DNA of 5,074 bases from TMED-70 sp036164085 (GTDB lineage Bacteria; Chloroflexota; Dehalococcoidia; Lucifugimonadales; Lucifugimonadaceae), in assembly GCA_036164085.1 (NCBI GenBank), contig JAYZJV010000017.1, positions 1 to 5,074 of the forward strand, read 5' to 3'. The stretch's first letter is position 1. Each line of letters begins with the position of its first letter. The notes under the pieces were generated by a model. That model made no database searches. It was not told where the DNA came from and saw nothing but the letters and a program-made list of their open reading frames with translations. A program made the position numbers and the translations under genes. This document shows positions 1 to 5,074 of the stretch, piece by piece.

Positions 1-1323
1 AATATTTTAGCTAAAGGGAAAAAAGAAATTAAGGAAACCTATGAAGACCCTATAAGAATGTATCTTAAAGAAATAGGAGATGTAAAGCTTTTGTCTAGAA
101 AAGATGAAGAAGTATTAGCACGTACTATTGACTTGAAATTTAAATACAAAAGAATGCATGATGAATTAGAGGAATCGAGCTCAGAATTAATCAATTCTAT
201 TGATTTAATAAAACAAGTTTTTGAATCTATTGTATCTCTCAAGCCTATACTTGAATCTATCGGAAAGTTTTATGGGGTTGCAAAAGCTGATGCGCTTTCT
301 CTAACCTATTTATCCTCACAAGACTCTGAAATCAATAAAATACATGGAGTTTATGCAGAAGATTTAATTAACTATGTTGCTGATGTAAATAATTTTTCAA
401 AAGATGAAGTAACTGAAAAAATCAAAGAACTATCAGACTTATTAGGATTGATTCCTCCTGATTTAACTGAATTACTTGAAGAAAGCTTTACTAAACCGAA
501 CCTAAAAGCTTTATTAAAGAATGACGATTTCCTTGATCAATTAAGTATGTATAAAATGATAATTGACAGCCATTTCAATCAAATCCTTTCAAGGTCGGAT
601 CTAGCCCAAAACCATTTAGCAGAAGCAAATTTAAGGCTTGTAGTATCCATAGCTAAAAAATATATAGGAAGAGGACTAACTCTTTTGGATCTCGTACAGG
701 AAGGAAATATAGGTCTTATTAGAGCTGTAGAAAAATTTGATTATAGAAAAGGCTTTAAGTTTTCAACGTATGCTACTTGGTGGATTAGACAATCAATAAC
801 TAGGGCCGTTGCCGATCAATCTAGGACTATAAGGATTCCAGTTCATATGGTTGAGCAAATAAACAAAATACTTCGAGTATCTAGAAGGTTAGTTCAGGAA
901 AAGGGCGTTGAACCGACCTCTGATGATATAGCAAAAGAGCTTGATATGGATCCAGATAAAGTAAATGAAATTTTAAAGGCCTCCCAGGATCCTATTTCCT
1001 TAGAAGCTCCTATAGGAGAAGAACAAGATTTGAATTTAGCAGATCTTATAGAAGATCAAAATGCTGAATCTCCGCAAAATTCTGCATCAAAAAATTTATT
1101 AAAATCTCAAATAACAGAAGTTTTAGAGACCCTTTCTCCTAGGGAAAGGCAAGTTATTGAATATAGATTTGGAATAAATGATAGTAGACCAAGAACACTT
1201 GAGGAAGTAGGGCAAACCTTTGGAGTTACAAGAGAAAGAATAAGGCAAATTGAAGCAAAAGCACTAAGAAAACTTAGGCATCCTACAAGATCTCTTACAT
1301 TGAGAGACTACTTAGACTTTTAG
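1..1323 (+). CDS. rpoD: Primary RNA polymerase sigma factor (sigma-70, RpoD/SigA), 5' partial
   Basis: The frame is open from base 1, so the start codon lies upstream; 440 residues are visible. The ATG at 58 is internal: it falls inside the region 1.2 signature DPIRMYLKEIG (residues 16-26), so it is not the start. Next comes a poorly conserved insert (about 51-195), then region 2 from AEANLRLVVSIAKKY (from 207) through the core-binding and -10 recognition helices. The latter include TWWIRQSITRAVADQ (259-273) with the Gln264 and Thr267 that contact the -10 element in this family, followed by RTIRIPVHM. Region 3 spans about 290-345 and region 4 about 375-440, with the -35-reading helix-turn-helix VTRERIRQIEAKALRKL (409-425) and a normal C-terminal end. 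The near-perfect region 2.4/4.2 motifs and presence of region 1.2 mark a primary housekeeping sigma rather than an alternative one. It binds core RNA polymerase and directs it to promoters. Confidence 0.96.
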   Translation, partial: NILAKGKKEIKETYEDPIRMYLKEIGDVKLLSRKDEEVLARTIDLKFKYKRMHDELEESSSELINSIDLIKQVFESIVSLKPILESIGKFYGVAKADALSLTYLSSQDSEINKIHGVYAEDLINYVADVNNFSKDEVTEKIKELSDLLGLIPPDLTELLEESFTKPNLKALLKNDDFLDQLSMYKMIIDSHFNQILSRSDLAQNHLAEANLRLVVSIAKKYIGRGLTLLDLVQEGNIGLIRAVEKFDYRKGFKFSTYATWWIRQSITRAVADQSRTIRIPVHMVEQINKILRVSRRLVQEKGVEPTSDDIAKELDMDPDKVNEILKASQDPISLEAPIGEEQDLNLADLIEDQNAESPQNSASKNLLKSQITEVLETLSPRERQVIEYRFGINDSRPRTLEEVGQTFGVTRERIRQIEAKALRKLRHPTRSLTLRDYLDF

Positions 1324-1325
1324 CA

Positions 1326-1342
1326 TTTGGTTAATAACCAAA
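1326..1342 (+). terminator. Perfect inverted repeat just after rpoD; possible weak terminator
   Basis: TTTGGTTA-A-TAACCAAA is a perfect palindrome starting 3 nt after the rpoD stop codon. In RNA it would fold as about a 7-bp stem with a 3-nt loop. It is only weakly GC-bearing and no run of T follows, so it does not meet the usual intrinsic-terminator pattern. It may be a 3'-end stabilising hairpin, a weak terminator, or a binding site for a dimeric protein. The position right behind a stop codon favours a 3'-end role. Confidence 0.35.
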
Positions 1343-1353
1343 CACTAATAAGT

Positions 1354-1382
1354 TTGATTTAATCTTTAAGATTAGATATATT
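1354..1382 (+). promoter_or_regulatory. Possible sigma-70 promoter for the DUF948-like/YtxH-like pair
   Basis: TTGATT (1354-1359) and TATATT (1377-1382) are separated by 17 bp, matching the TTGACA/TATAAT consensus at four and five of six positions with ideal spacing. Transcription would begin near 1389, giving a leader of roughly 25 nt before the TTG start at 1415. The surrounding DNA is so AT-rich that chance matches are expected, and read-through from rpoD could also serve these genes. Confidence 0.35.
1360..1374. repeat. Short perfect inverted repeat (TAATCTT-T-AAGATTA)
   Basis: A 7-bp perfect inverted repeat around one central base lies between the possible -35 and -10 elements of the promoter at 1354-1382. 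The placement would suit an operator for a dimeric regulator. In such AT-rich DNA a 7-bp palindrome can also arise by chance, and no known operator consensus is recognised. Confidence 0.3.
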
Positions 1383-1404
1383 TATATTATAAATTTTTAA
1401 ATAT

Positions 1405-1408
1405 AAGG
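1405..1408 (+). promoter_or_regulatory. Ribosome binding site that selects the TTG start at 1415
   Basis: AAGG sits 6 nt before the TTG at 1415. The alternative in-frame ATG at 1445 has no Shine-Dalgarno-like sequence in front of it, and using it would cut into the start of the membrane segment. This makes TTG the better start. Confidence 0.55.
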
Positions 1409-1414
1409 TTCCTT

Positions 1415-1672
1415 TTGTCTTTAACTGAATTACAAAATTATTTGATGATAGCTTTTCTATCAATCTTTTCGATTTTAGGCATATTTTCTATGATTTTTTT
1501 AATATATCTATTGAAAAGATTGAATCAAATTAAAGCTCAACTAGACAATGCTAATGAAAAAATCGGTTCATTCAAGGAATCTGTTAATGTAATTTCTAAA
1601 TCTATTGATATTTTTAGATCAATATTTGGGAATACAAACAAAAACAAAAACAATAGCAATAGTAAGGAATAA
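1415..1672 (+). CDS. Small single-pass membrane protein, DUF948/YtxG-like
   Basis: An 85-residue protein with a TTG start chosen from the AAGG site 6 nt upstream. Residues 1-10 are short and polar. Residues 11-34 form one strongly hydrophobic membrane span ending in KR, and the rest (35-70) is a heptad-like amphipathic helix (LNQIKAQLDNANEKIGSF...) likely to be a coiled coil. The last 13 residues are an Asn/Lys/Ser tail of low complexity. The N-in or N-out orientation is not decided; the basic residues after the span (K34, R35, K40) suggest the coiled coil is cytoplasmic. This layout and the YtxH-like gene 10 nt downstream match the DUF948 (YtxG) plus YtxH pairs of Gram-positive and Chloroflexota genomes, where the pair is linked to stress or envelope functions, but the biochemical role is not known. 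The family call rests on architecture and neighbour, not on a signature motif. Confidence 0.72.
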   Translation: MSLTELQNYLMIAFLSIFSILGIFSMIFLIYLLKRLNQIKAQLDNANEKIGSFKESVNVISKSIDIFRSIFGNTNKNKNNSNSKE

Positions 1673-1677
1673 GAGGA
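1672..1677 (+). promoter_or_regulatory. Ribosome binding site for the YtxH-like gene
   Basis: AGAGGA begins on the last base of the preceding stop codon and lies 5 nt before the ATG at 1683. It decides the start: the frame stays open upstream to an ATG at 1605, but that codon lies inside the previous gene and lacks such a site. Confidence 0.65.
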
Positions 1678-1682
1678 TAATT

Positions 1683-1925
1683 ATGTCTTCAGAAGACTCT
1701 TTTTATAAAGGTTTTTTTTATGGGGCTACATTAGGTTTTATTGCAGGGATAGTTTATGCTCCAAAGACTGGTGATGAAACAAGAGAAATCCTGGGTGAAA
1801 ATATCAAGGATTGGAAATTAAAGGCAAATGATCTGGTTGATTCAGCAAAGGAAAGATTGAACAACGCTGTACAAGAAGGTGCTGAAGAATCAAAAAGATC
1901 CAGGCAAGACCTATATGATGAATAG
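1683..1925 (+). CDS. YtxH-domain small protein
   Basis: An 80-residue protein. The start is the ATG at 1683 because of the AGAGGA site 5 nt upstream and because the protein then begins directly before the family motif. Residues 7-32 carry the YtxH signature: a glycine-rich hydrophobic segment (GFFYGATLGFIAGIVYAP) followed by KTGDETRE, the equivalent of the APKSGKETR motif. The remainder (35-80) is a charged, helical stretch rich in Lys/Glu/Ala, probably an amphipathic helix or coiled coil. YtxH-type proteins are small, membrane-associated or membrane-inserted, and linked to general stress in Bacillus; no enzymatic activity is known. It is 10 nt downstream of the DUF948-like gene and very likely co-transcribed, so the two may form a membrane complex (inference). 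Its stop codon is one base away from that of pheA on the other strand. Confidence 0.85.
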   Translation: MSSEDSFYKGFFYGATLGFIAGIVYAPKTGDETREILGENIKDWKLKANDLVDSAKERLNNAVQEGAEESKRSRQDLYDE

Positions 1926-1926
1926 C

Positions 1927-2772
1927 CTATATTGAATAAGAACCCAGAACTTTTAATAAAGAAGTTATATTAGATAATTCATCTAAAGCTTCAGCGATCA
2001 AATTATCTTCTATGTGCCCATCAAAATCAATTATGAATATGTAATTGCCCATTTCATTACCTTTAGGCCTACTCTCTATTTTTACTAGATTGATATTTCT
2101 TCTTGCAAAGCATTCCAATGCTTTAAAAAGTAAACCAGCTTCATCCGAAATTTTGAAATCAAATGCTATAGAAGTTTTATCTTTACCCGACTTGGTATTT
2201 TGGTGATTCGATACAACTACAAATCTTGTGATATTATTTTTATAATCTTGAATCCCTTTTTTTACTATATGACATTGATTTATTTCAGCTGATCTTGCAT
2301 TTGCAATAGCAGCTACAGTATTATCTAAGTTTTTCAAGTCCGAAACAGCTTCAGCGGTTGAAGGATATTCTGTTAATTTAATATTTTTATTAAGGTTTTT
2401 TTTGATCCAAAGATTACATTGATTTATTGCTTCTGGTTTACTGATTATTTGTTTTAAATTACTCAGATCGTCCAATTCTACTTTGGTAATCAAACATGCC
2501 TCTATAGGTAATAAAATTTCTTTGTTAATGTATAAATTTTTAGATTTAATTAAATAATCTATTGTTTCAAGGATTGTTCCAACTCTAGAATTTTCAATAG
2601 GTACGATTCCTTCATAATTTTTTAATGTTTCTACTGTTTCTAAAACATCATAAATGGTCTTTTGTGGAACTAATAACTCTTCATTATTTGCTTTGTAAAT
2701 CAACGCGGCTTCTTCACTATAAGTACCGCTTGGACCAAGATAACTGATGTTTGAATTTTTTTTATTCATCAT
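1927..2772 (-). CDS. pheA: Prephenate dehydratase (monofunctional, with ACT regulatory domain)
   Basis: A 281-residue protein that converts prephenate to phenylpyruvate in phenylalanine synthesis; cytosolic. The catalytic domain (about 8-190) shows YLGPSGTYSEEAA (11-23), VPIENSRVGTILET (57-70), AAIA (154-157) and GIQDYKNNITRF (173-184), containing the TRF motif with the essential threonine (Thr182). An ACT domain follows (about 199-281) with the phenylalanine-site signature INLVKIESRP (227-236), so feedback inhibition by phenylalanine is expected. There is no chorismate mutase domain; length and layout match the Bacillus-type monofunctional enzyme. Two ATGs stand in tandem (2770-2772 and 2767-2769). 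Both overlap the end of the upstream trkA-like gene and no Shine-Dalgarno sequence is visible, so translation is probably coupled. It is the last gene of the row and more GC-rich than the three genes before it. Confidence 0.95.
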   Translation of the reverse strand: MMNKKNSNISYLGPSGTYSEEAALIYKANNEELLVPQKTIYDVLETVETLKNYEGIVPIENSRVGTILETIDYLIKSKNLYINKEILLPIEACLITKVELDDLSNLKQIISKPEAINQCNLWIKKNLNKNIKLTEYPSTAEAVSDLKNLDNTVAAIANARSAEINQCHIVKKGIQDYKNNITRFVVVSNHQNTKSGKDKTSIAFDFKISDEAGLLFKALECFARRNINLVKIESRPKGNEMGNYIFIIDFDGHIEDNLIAEALDELSNITSLLKVLGSYSI

Positions 2773-3400
2773 TTTTATAATTTATAGTGCTTTGAATTAA
2801 TATTTTATCAAGAGGGTTTAATGTATTGCTTAAATTATTAGAAATTGTACCTGAGGAAGATAAGATCGCAATAACTTCAGATTCATTATTTAGATCTACA
2901 TCATTAATTGTTTTTCCTATTAAGCTAGAATCTTTGCCCACAGAAATTATTCTGATTTCTGTATGATTATCCGTGTTTGTATAAATTAGTTGATCAAATT
3001 TATTTGCAATAAATGAATTTAATGTGTCGCTAATCATTTCATCGTATTCAATTGCAAAATCAAACTCTTCACCAATAAAAATTCTTTTATTAGAGATTTT
3101 GTTTACCAAGCTTATAGAAATGATTTCGTTATTTAAATGTTTAGCAAGCATAACAGATAAAAAATTTATTTCATCTTTCATATCTGATGCTATAAAAAAA
3201 TTTGCTCTTTCAATTCCAGATTCTATAAGTGTACTTTTGTTATAAGGGCTACCTAAAACATTAACAAAGCCAATTTTTTTTTCTATTTCTTCAGATTTAT
3301 TTTCATTAGAATCAACAAAAGTTATTTCATTGCCATCAGCTATTAATTTTTTTGCTAGATTTATAGTTATGTTATTCATACCGGCGATAATAATATACAT
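2762..3400 (-). CDS. TrkA-family protein (RCK_N + RCK_C), degenerate nucleotide-binding motif
   Basis: A 212-residue cytosolic protein close in length to a two-domain TrkA/KtrA. RCK_N (about 1-125) follows the family pattern: beta strand plus Gly at MYIIIAG, the strand-2 acid Asp30 (ITFVD), GIERANFFIAS (62-72) and DEINFLSVMLAK (76-87). RCK_C (about 146-204) is recognisable by TEIRIISVGKDSSLIGKTINDVDL and a final DKILI strand. The nucleotide-binding GxGxxG is reduced to Gly7 only (GMNNIT), and the usual GD after strand 3 is GS (50-51), so NAD(H)/ATP binding may be weak or lost. A clear AAGGA ribosome site lies 6 nt upstream of its ATG, 2 nt after the previous gene. Its 3' end overlaps pheA by 11 nt. 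It resembles the second member of the TrkA pairs (CeoB/CeoC type) seen in Actinobacteria and Chloroflexota. A role in gating K+ or amino-acid transport is inferred from context only. Confidence 0.82.
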   Translation of the reverse strand: MYIIIAGMNNITINLAKKLIADGNEITFVDSNENKSEEIEKKIGFVNVLGSPYNKSTLIESGIERANFFIASDMKDEINFLSVMLAKHLNNEIISISLVNKISNKRIFIGEEFDFAIEYDEMISDTLNSFIANKFDQLIYTNTDNHTEIRIISVGKDSSLIGKTINDVDLNNESEVIAILSSSGTISNNLSNTLNPLDKILIQSTINYKNDE

Positions 3401-3402
3401 AT

Positions 3403-3798
3403 TTATTCCTTAACCAAATATGAGAAATCATTTTGTTCTAAATCAAAAGGAGATATAACAGAATATTTTTTTTCTTTATATATATTGTAAATCTCGTTGT
3501 CATTAATTAGCATGACCACTTTTTTATTGGGTTCATTAATTATTATTTTTTGATACGAAAATGAGTTGAAAGGATCTGATTCGCTAAGTAAAAACACAAT
3601 ATCAGAAGAGTTTGAAATTTTTTCTATATTTTCTTCAAGTTCCATATTGGTAATAATTTTTATATTTTTATTTAGATTTTTATTTTCAAAATTAAAATCT
3701 CTAATTTCAGTATAAACAGATATGTCTTCTGAATGATTTATTATTTTATCTATTACGTAATCAGTAATTTTAGATATTCCAATTATTGCTATTTTCAT
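3403..3798 (-). CDS. RCK_N-only TrkA-like protein, highly diverged
   Basis: A 131-residue protein rich in Ile, Asn, Lys and Glu. The N-terminus MKIAIIGISKITDYVIDKI looks like the first strand and helix of a Rossmann fold of TrkA type. Only Gly7 of GxGxxG survives (GISKIT), the strand-2 acid is not evident, and the fold appears to continue with SDIVFLLSESDPFNSFSYQKI (65-85), corresponding to the usual ADxVIAxTxxDexN segment. No RCK_C domain follows, so it is about 60% of normal TrkA length. The stop codon is followed immediately by the next, similar gene, 2 nt away; upstream the gap to the Usp-like gene is 4 nt, without a clear ribosome site. It probably corresponds to the first member of a TrkA pair and may form a mixed assembly with its neighbour or with KtrA (inference). 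It could also be decaying. Assignment to the RCK family is by position and fold pattern and would be unsafe without the neighbours. Confidence 0.6.
   Translation of the reverse strand: MKIAIIGISKITDYVIDKIINHSEDISVYTEIRDFNFENKNLNKNIKIITNMELEENIEKISNSSDIVFLLSESDPFNSFSYQKIIINEPNKKVVMLINDNEIYNIYKEKKYSVISPFDLEQNDFSYLVKE
3407..3411 (-). promoter_or_regulatory. Ribosome binding site for the two-domain trkA-like gene
   Basis: AAGGA on the minus strand, 6 nt before the ATG at 3400 and overlapping the last codons of the upstream gene. It shows the downstream frame is initiated independently rather than being a frameshifted continuation. Confidence 0.6.
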
Positions 3799-3802
3799 AA
3801 AT

Positions 3803-4216
3803 TTAAACTTTTAATAATTGTATTGTATCTGCTTCTGAGTATTTGTTTATATATTCATATTTGTAATTTGAGTCATTTTTGTCTCTTCGATAAAAAATCA
3901 TTTTTATTCCTAATCTTTTTGACTCTTTAACTATTCCTACGCCCGCATTTCTTGATTGTAAAAGTATAAAATTTTCTCCATTTAGATCGTAATTTATTTT
4001 TTTTGTTTGCAGATATTTATTTGTTTCGCTAAGTATATTTTCACCTATATTTATTTCACTACCTATTTCATAATCAATATCATATTTTACAGGGATTTCA
4101 ATTACGTATAAAAAATAAACATTAGTTGAATATTCCTTAATAAAAGGTACAACTACATCAAGCAGTTCTTCATTTTTTTCTTTATCGAGCAGTAAAATTA
4201 TTTTTTCGGAATTCAT
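3803..4216 (-). CDS. Universal stress protein (UspA)-like, lacking the ATP-binding motif
   Basis: A 137-residue cytosolic protein of typical Usp length. It begins with a strand that resembles the Usp start (KIILLLDKEKNEELLDVVVPFI, where Asp11 takes the place of the usual first aspartate). Then come VYFLYVIEIP (33-42), the family's LLHVVExP-like strand, and later ILLQSRNAGVGIVKESKRLGIKMIFYRR (84-111), matching the xxGxPAxxIvxxAxexxaDlIvmG part. The G-x2-G-x9-G-S/T ATP-binding motif that normally follows is absent: the segment runs YRRDKNDSNYKYEYINKYSEA, with no glycine. It is therefore like non-ATP-binding Usp proteins. The ATG is 2 nt after the ktrA stop, with no visible ribosome site, so translation is likely coupled. 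Usp proteins near transporters often act as regulatory partners, which fits this K+ uptake operon, but no partner is proven. Confidence 0.68.
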   Translation of the reverse strand: MNSEKIILLLDKEKNEELLDVVVPFIKEYSTNVYFLYVIEIPVKYDIDYEIGSEINIGENILSETNKYLQTKKINYDLNGENFILLQSRNAGVGIVKESKRLGIKMIFYRRDKNDSNYKYEYINKYSEADTIQLLKV

Positions 4217-4218
4217 GT

Positions 4219-4878
4219 TTATAGTAGTTTATTAATGCTGTTATTATTACCTATTATGCATAACTCATCATTTTCAGATAAAATTTCATCTGATGACGGA
4301 TAAAGAACTAAAGAGTCTCCTCTTTTAATTGAAACAACGGTTAATTTTTGTGGACCAGGTTTATTCTCAAACCCTGCTTCAGATAAACTAAACCCTATAA
4401 GCCTATCAGGGACCTGCATTCTACTTATTCCTAAGTTATTTGATAATTCTAAATATTCTTCAACTATGGGTGTAAATAAAGTGTTTGCTAGCCTGCCCCC
4501 CATTTCTTCTTCAGCAAAAATTACCCTATCACAACCTAGTCGAGTTAAAGTGCTTTCATGAAGAGTTGAAGATGCTCTAGAAATGACAGTATTTATATCC
4601 AAAGTTTTTAACAATACAGTAACCATTACAGAAACCTCAACATTTGAACCTATTGCAACTACACCAACGTCAAAATCTTGAACTCCAAGTTCTCTTAAAG
4701 CCGTTTCTGAAGATGCATCTGCGGTAACTGGGTATGTTACTTGACCAATCAATGACTGAACTTTTTCTTCATCATGATCAATAGCCATAACATCATATCC
4801 TAGTTGATACATTTTACTTGCAAAGCTTGTACCAAATCTTCCTAAACCTATAACAACAACTTGAGGTTTTAATTTCAT
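4219..4878 (-). CDS. ktrA: Ktr potassium uptake system, cytosolic regulatory subunit KtrA
   Basis: A 219-residue peripheral membrane protein that, as an octameric ring, gates the KtrB ion channel in response to bound ATP/ADP. The RCK_N domain has an intact VVVIGLGRFGTSF motif (Gly11, Gly13, Gly16), the strand-2 acid (Asp34 in AIDHDEEKV), TADASSETALRELGV (52-66) and DFDVGVVAIG (68-77). AEEEMGGRLA (122-131) corresponds to the PEKDMG segment of Bacillus KtrA, near its divalent-cation site. RCK_C covers about 140-218 (LTVVSIKRGDSLVLYPSSDEIL... NDELCIIG). Length and motifs are normal throughout. The ATG overlaps the ktrB stop by one base (TAATG) and has an AAGGA site 7 nt upstream, so it is translated with ktrB. 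In contrast to the two further RCK genes in this row, its binding motif is complete. Confidence 0.94.
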   Translation of the reverse strand: MKLKPQVVVIGLGRFGTSFASKMYQLGYDVMAIDHDEEKVQSLIGQVTYPVTADASSETALRELGVQDFDVGVVAIGSNVEVSVMVTVLLKTLDINTVISRASSTLHESTLTRLGCDRVIFAEEEMGGRLANTLFTPIVEEYLELSNNLGISRMQVPDRLIGFSLSEAGFENKPGPQKLTVVSIKRGDSLVLYPSSDEILSENDELCIIGNNNSINKLL

Positions 4879-5074
4879 TAACCTATCCTTACTATTTCGT
4901 ATGCTGGTTTAGCATTTTCTTTTCTTCTTTTTCCAACAAACATAAGGGCTAATACCATTGGGCCAAATCTCCCTATTACCATCAGAAAAGACATAAGTAC
5001 TTTAGATGAGTCGTTTAAGCTGCTTGTTATACCTGTAGTTAAACCAACGTTTCCAAAAGCACTTACACATTCAA
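4878..5074 (-). CDS. ktrB: Ktr/Trk potassium transporter membrane subunit KtrB, 3' end only
   Basis: Reading the minus strand from 5072 gives the last 64 residues of the protein; the 5' part and its promoter lie beyond the right edge. The fragment starts with ECVSAFGNVGLTTGIT, the fourth pore-loop and selectivity-filter segment of KtrB/TrkH proteins. It continues with a hydrophobic helix (about 24-46) containing the family's IGRFGPMVLAL motif, whose arginine belongs to the gate region of the M2 helix. It ends in a short basic cytosolic tail (GKRRKENAKPAYEIVRIG). KtrB is an integral membrane protein conducting K+, often Na+-coupled, and requires KtrA for activity. The stop codon shares one base with the ktrA start. 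Confidence 0.92.
   Translation of the reverse strand, partial: ECVSAFGNVGLTTGITSSLNDSSKVLMSFLMVIGRFGPMVLALMFVGKRRKENAKPAYEIVRIG
4886..4890 (-). promoter_or_regulatory. Ribosome binding site for ktrA
   Basis: AAGGA on the minus strand, 7 nt before the ktrA ATG and inside the last codons of ktrB. It supports the start at 4878 and translational linkage of the two Ktr subunits. Confidence 0.65.

Noticed and set aside
39..242. 67-codon open frame on the minus strand
   Set aside because: It lies wholly inside the conserved sigma-factor gene in antisense and its product resembles no family.
1377..1405. 8-bp inverted repeat TATATTTA...TAAATATA before the TTG start, possible RNA switch
   Set aside because: It is made only of A and T, so the stem would be very weak, and the left arm would not be transcribed from the candidate promoter.
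1635..1660. CAAAAA-type short repeats at the end of the DUF948-like gene
   Set aside because: Only about two imperfect units; they encode a polar Asn/Lys tail and do not form a real repeat array.
1605..1682. N-terminal extension of the YtxH-like gene to the ATG at 1605
   Set aside because: It would overlap the preceding gene by 68 nt, has no ribosome site, and the added residues are a frame-shifted reading of that gene's low-complexity end.
1970..1986. Stem TTAGAT-AATTC-ATCTAA near the convergent junction as a terminator
   Set aside because: It lies inside pheA coding sequence, has a 6-bp AT-rich stem and no T-run after it on the plus strand.
3024..3245. 73-codon open frame on the plus strand
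   Set aside because: Antisense shadow of the two-domain trkA-like gene; its Ser/Ile/Leu-rich product is typical of such shadows.
3398..3405. Frameshift splitting one trkA gene into the two adjacent reading frames
   Set aside because: Both proteins start with their own Rossmann first strand, and the second has its own AAGGA site and ATG, so they are separate genes.
3733..3930. 65-codon hydrophobic open frame on the plus strand
   Set aside because: It covers the junction of two minus-strand genes in antisense; the hydrophobicity follows from T-rich DNA and there is no ribosome site.

Overview
This is an AT-rich bacterial chromosome segment of ordinary housekeeping character. The most likely source is a low-GC marine Chloroflexota, perhaps a SAR202/Dehalococcoidia-like lineage. 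That guess rests on a primary sigma factor with a long insert between regions 1.2 and 2.1, a following pair of small envelope genes (DUF948-like plus YtxH-like), and a Ktr operon carrying extra TrkA-like proteins. It comes from remembered family features, not from a search, and is moderate at best.

Left part, plus strand (1-1925): the window opens inside a primary sigma-70 gene (rpoD/sigA) whose start lies upstream. About 90 bp after its stop come two small, closely spaced genes: a single-pass membrane protein of DUF948/YtxG type with a TTG start, and a YtxH-domain protein. The gap after rpoD holds two short perfect inverted repeats and a plausible sigma-70 promoter for the small-gene pair.

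Right part, minus strand (5074 down to 1927): six genes in one tightly packed row, probably one operon, in the order ktrB (3' end only), ktrA, a small UspA-like gene, an RCK_N-only TrkA-like gene, a full-length but degenerate TrkA-like gene (RCK_N plus RCK_C), and pheA (monofunctional prephenate dehydratase with ACT domain). Spacings are a 1-nt overlap, +2, +4, +2 and an 11-nt overlap. The first two genes form a recognisable KtrAB potassium uptake system: KtrB is the membrane channel-like subunit and KtrA the cytosolic nucleotide-binding gate. The three middle genes look like regulators related to K+ transport (Usp and RCK folds), but all have lost the glycine motifs expected for nucleotide binding. 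They are also visibly more AT-rich than ktrA and pheA on either side. pheA, the penultimate step of phenylalanine synthesis, ends the row and seems to be carried along without an obvious functional link.

The plus and minus blocks converge with one base between stop codons and no visible terminator. I see no mobile element, tRNA, rRNA or CRISPR array. The most notable feature is the Usp/RCK trio with decayed binding motifs attached to ktrBA.
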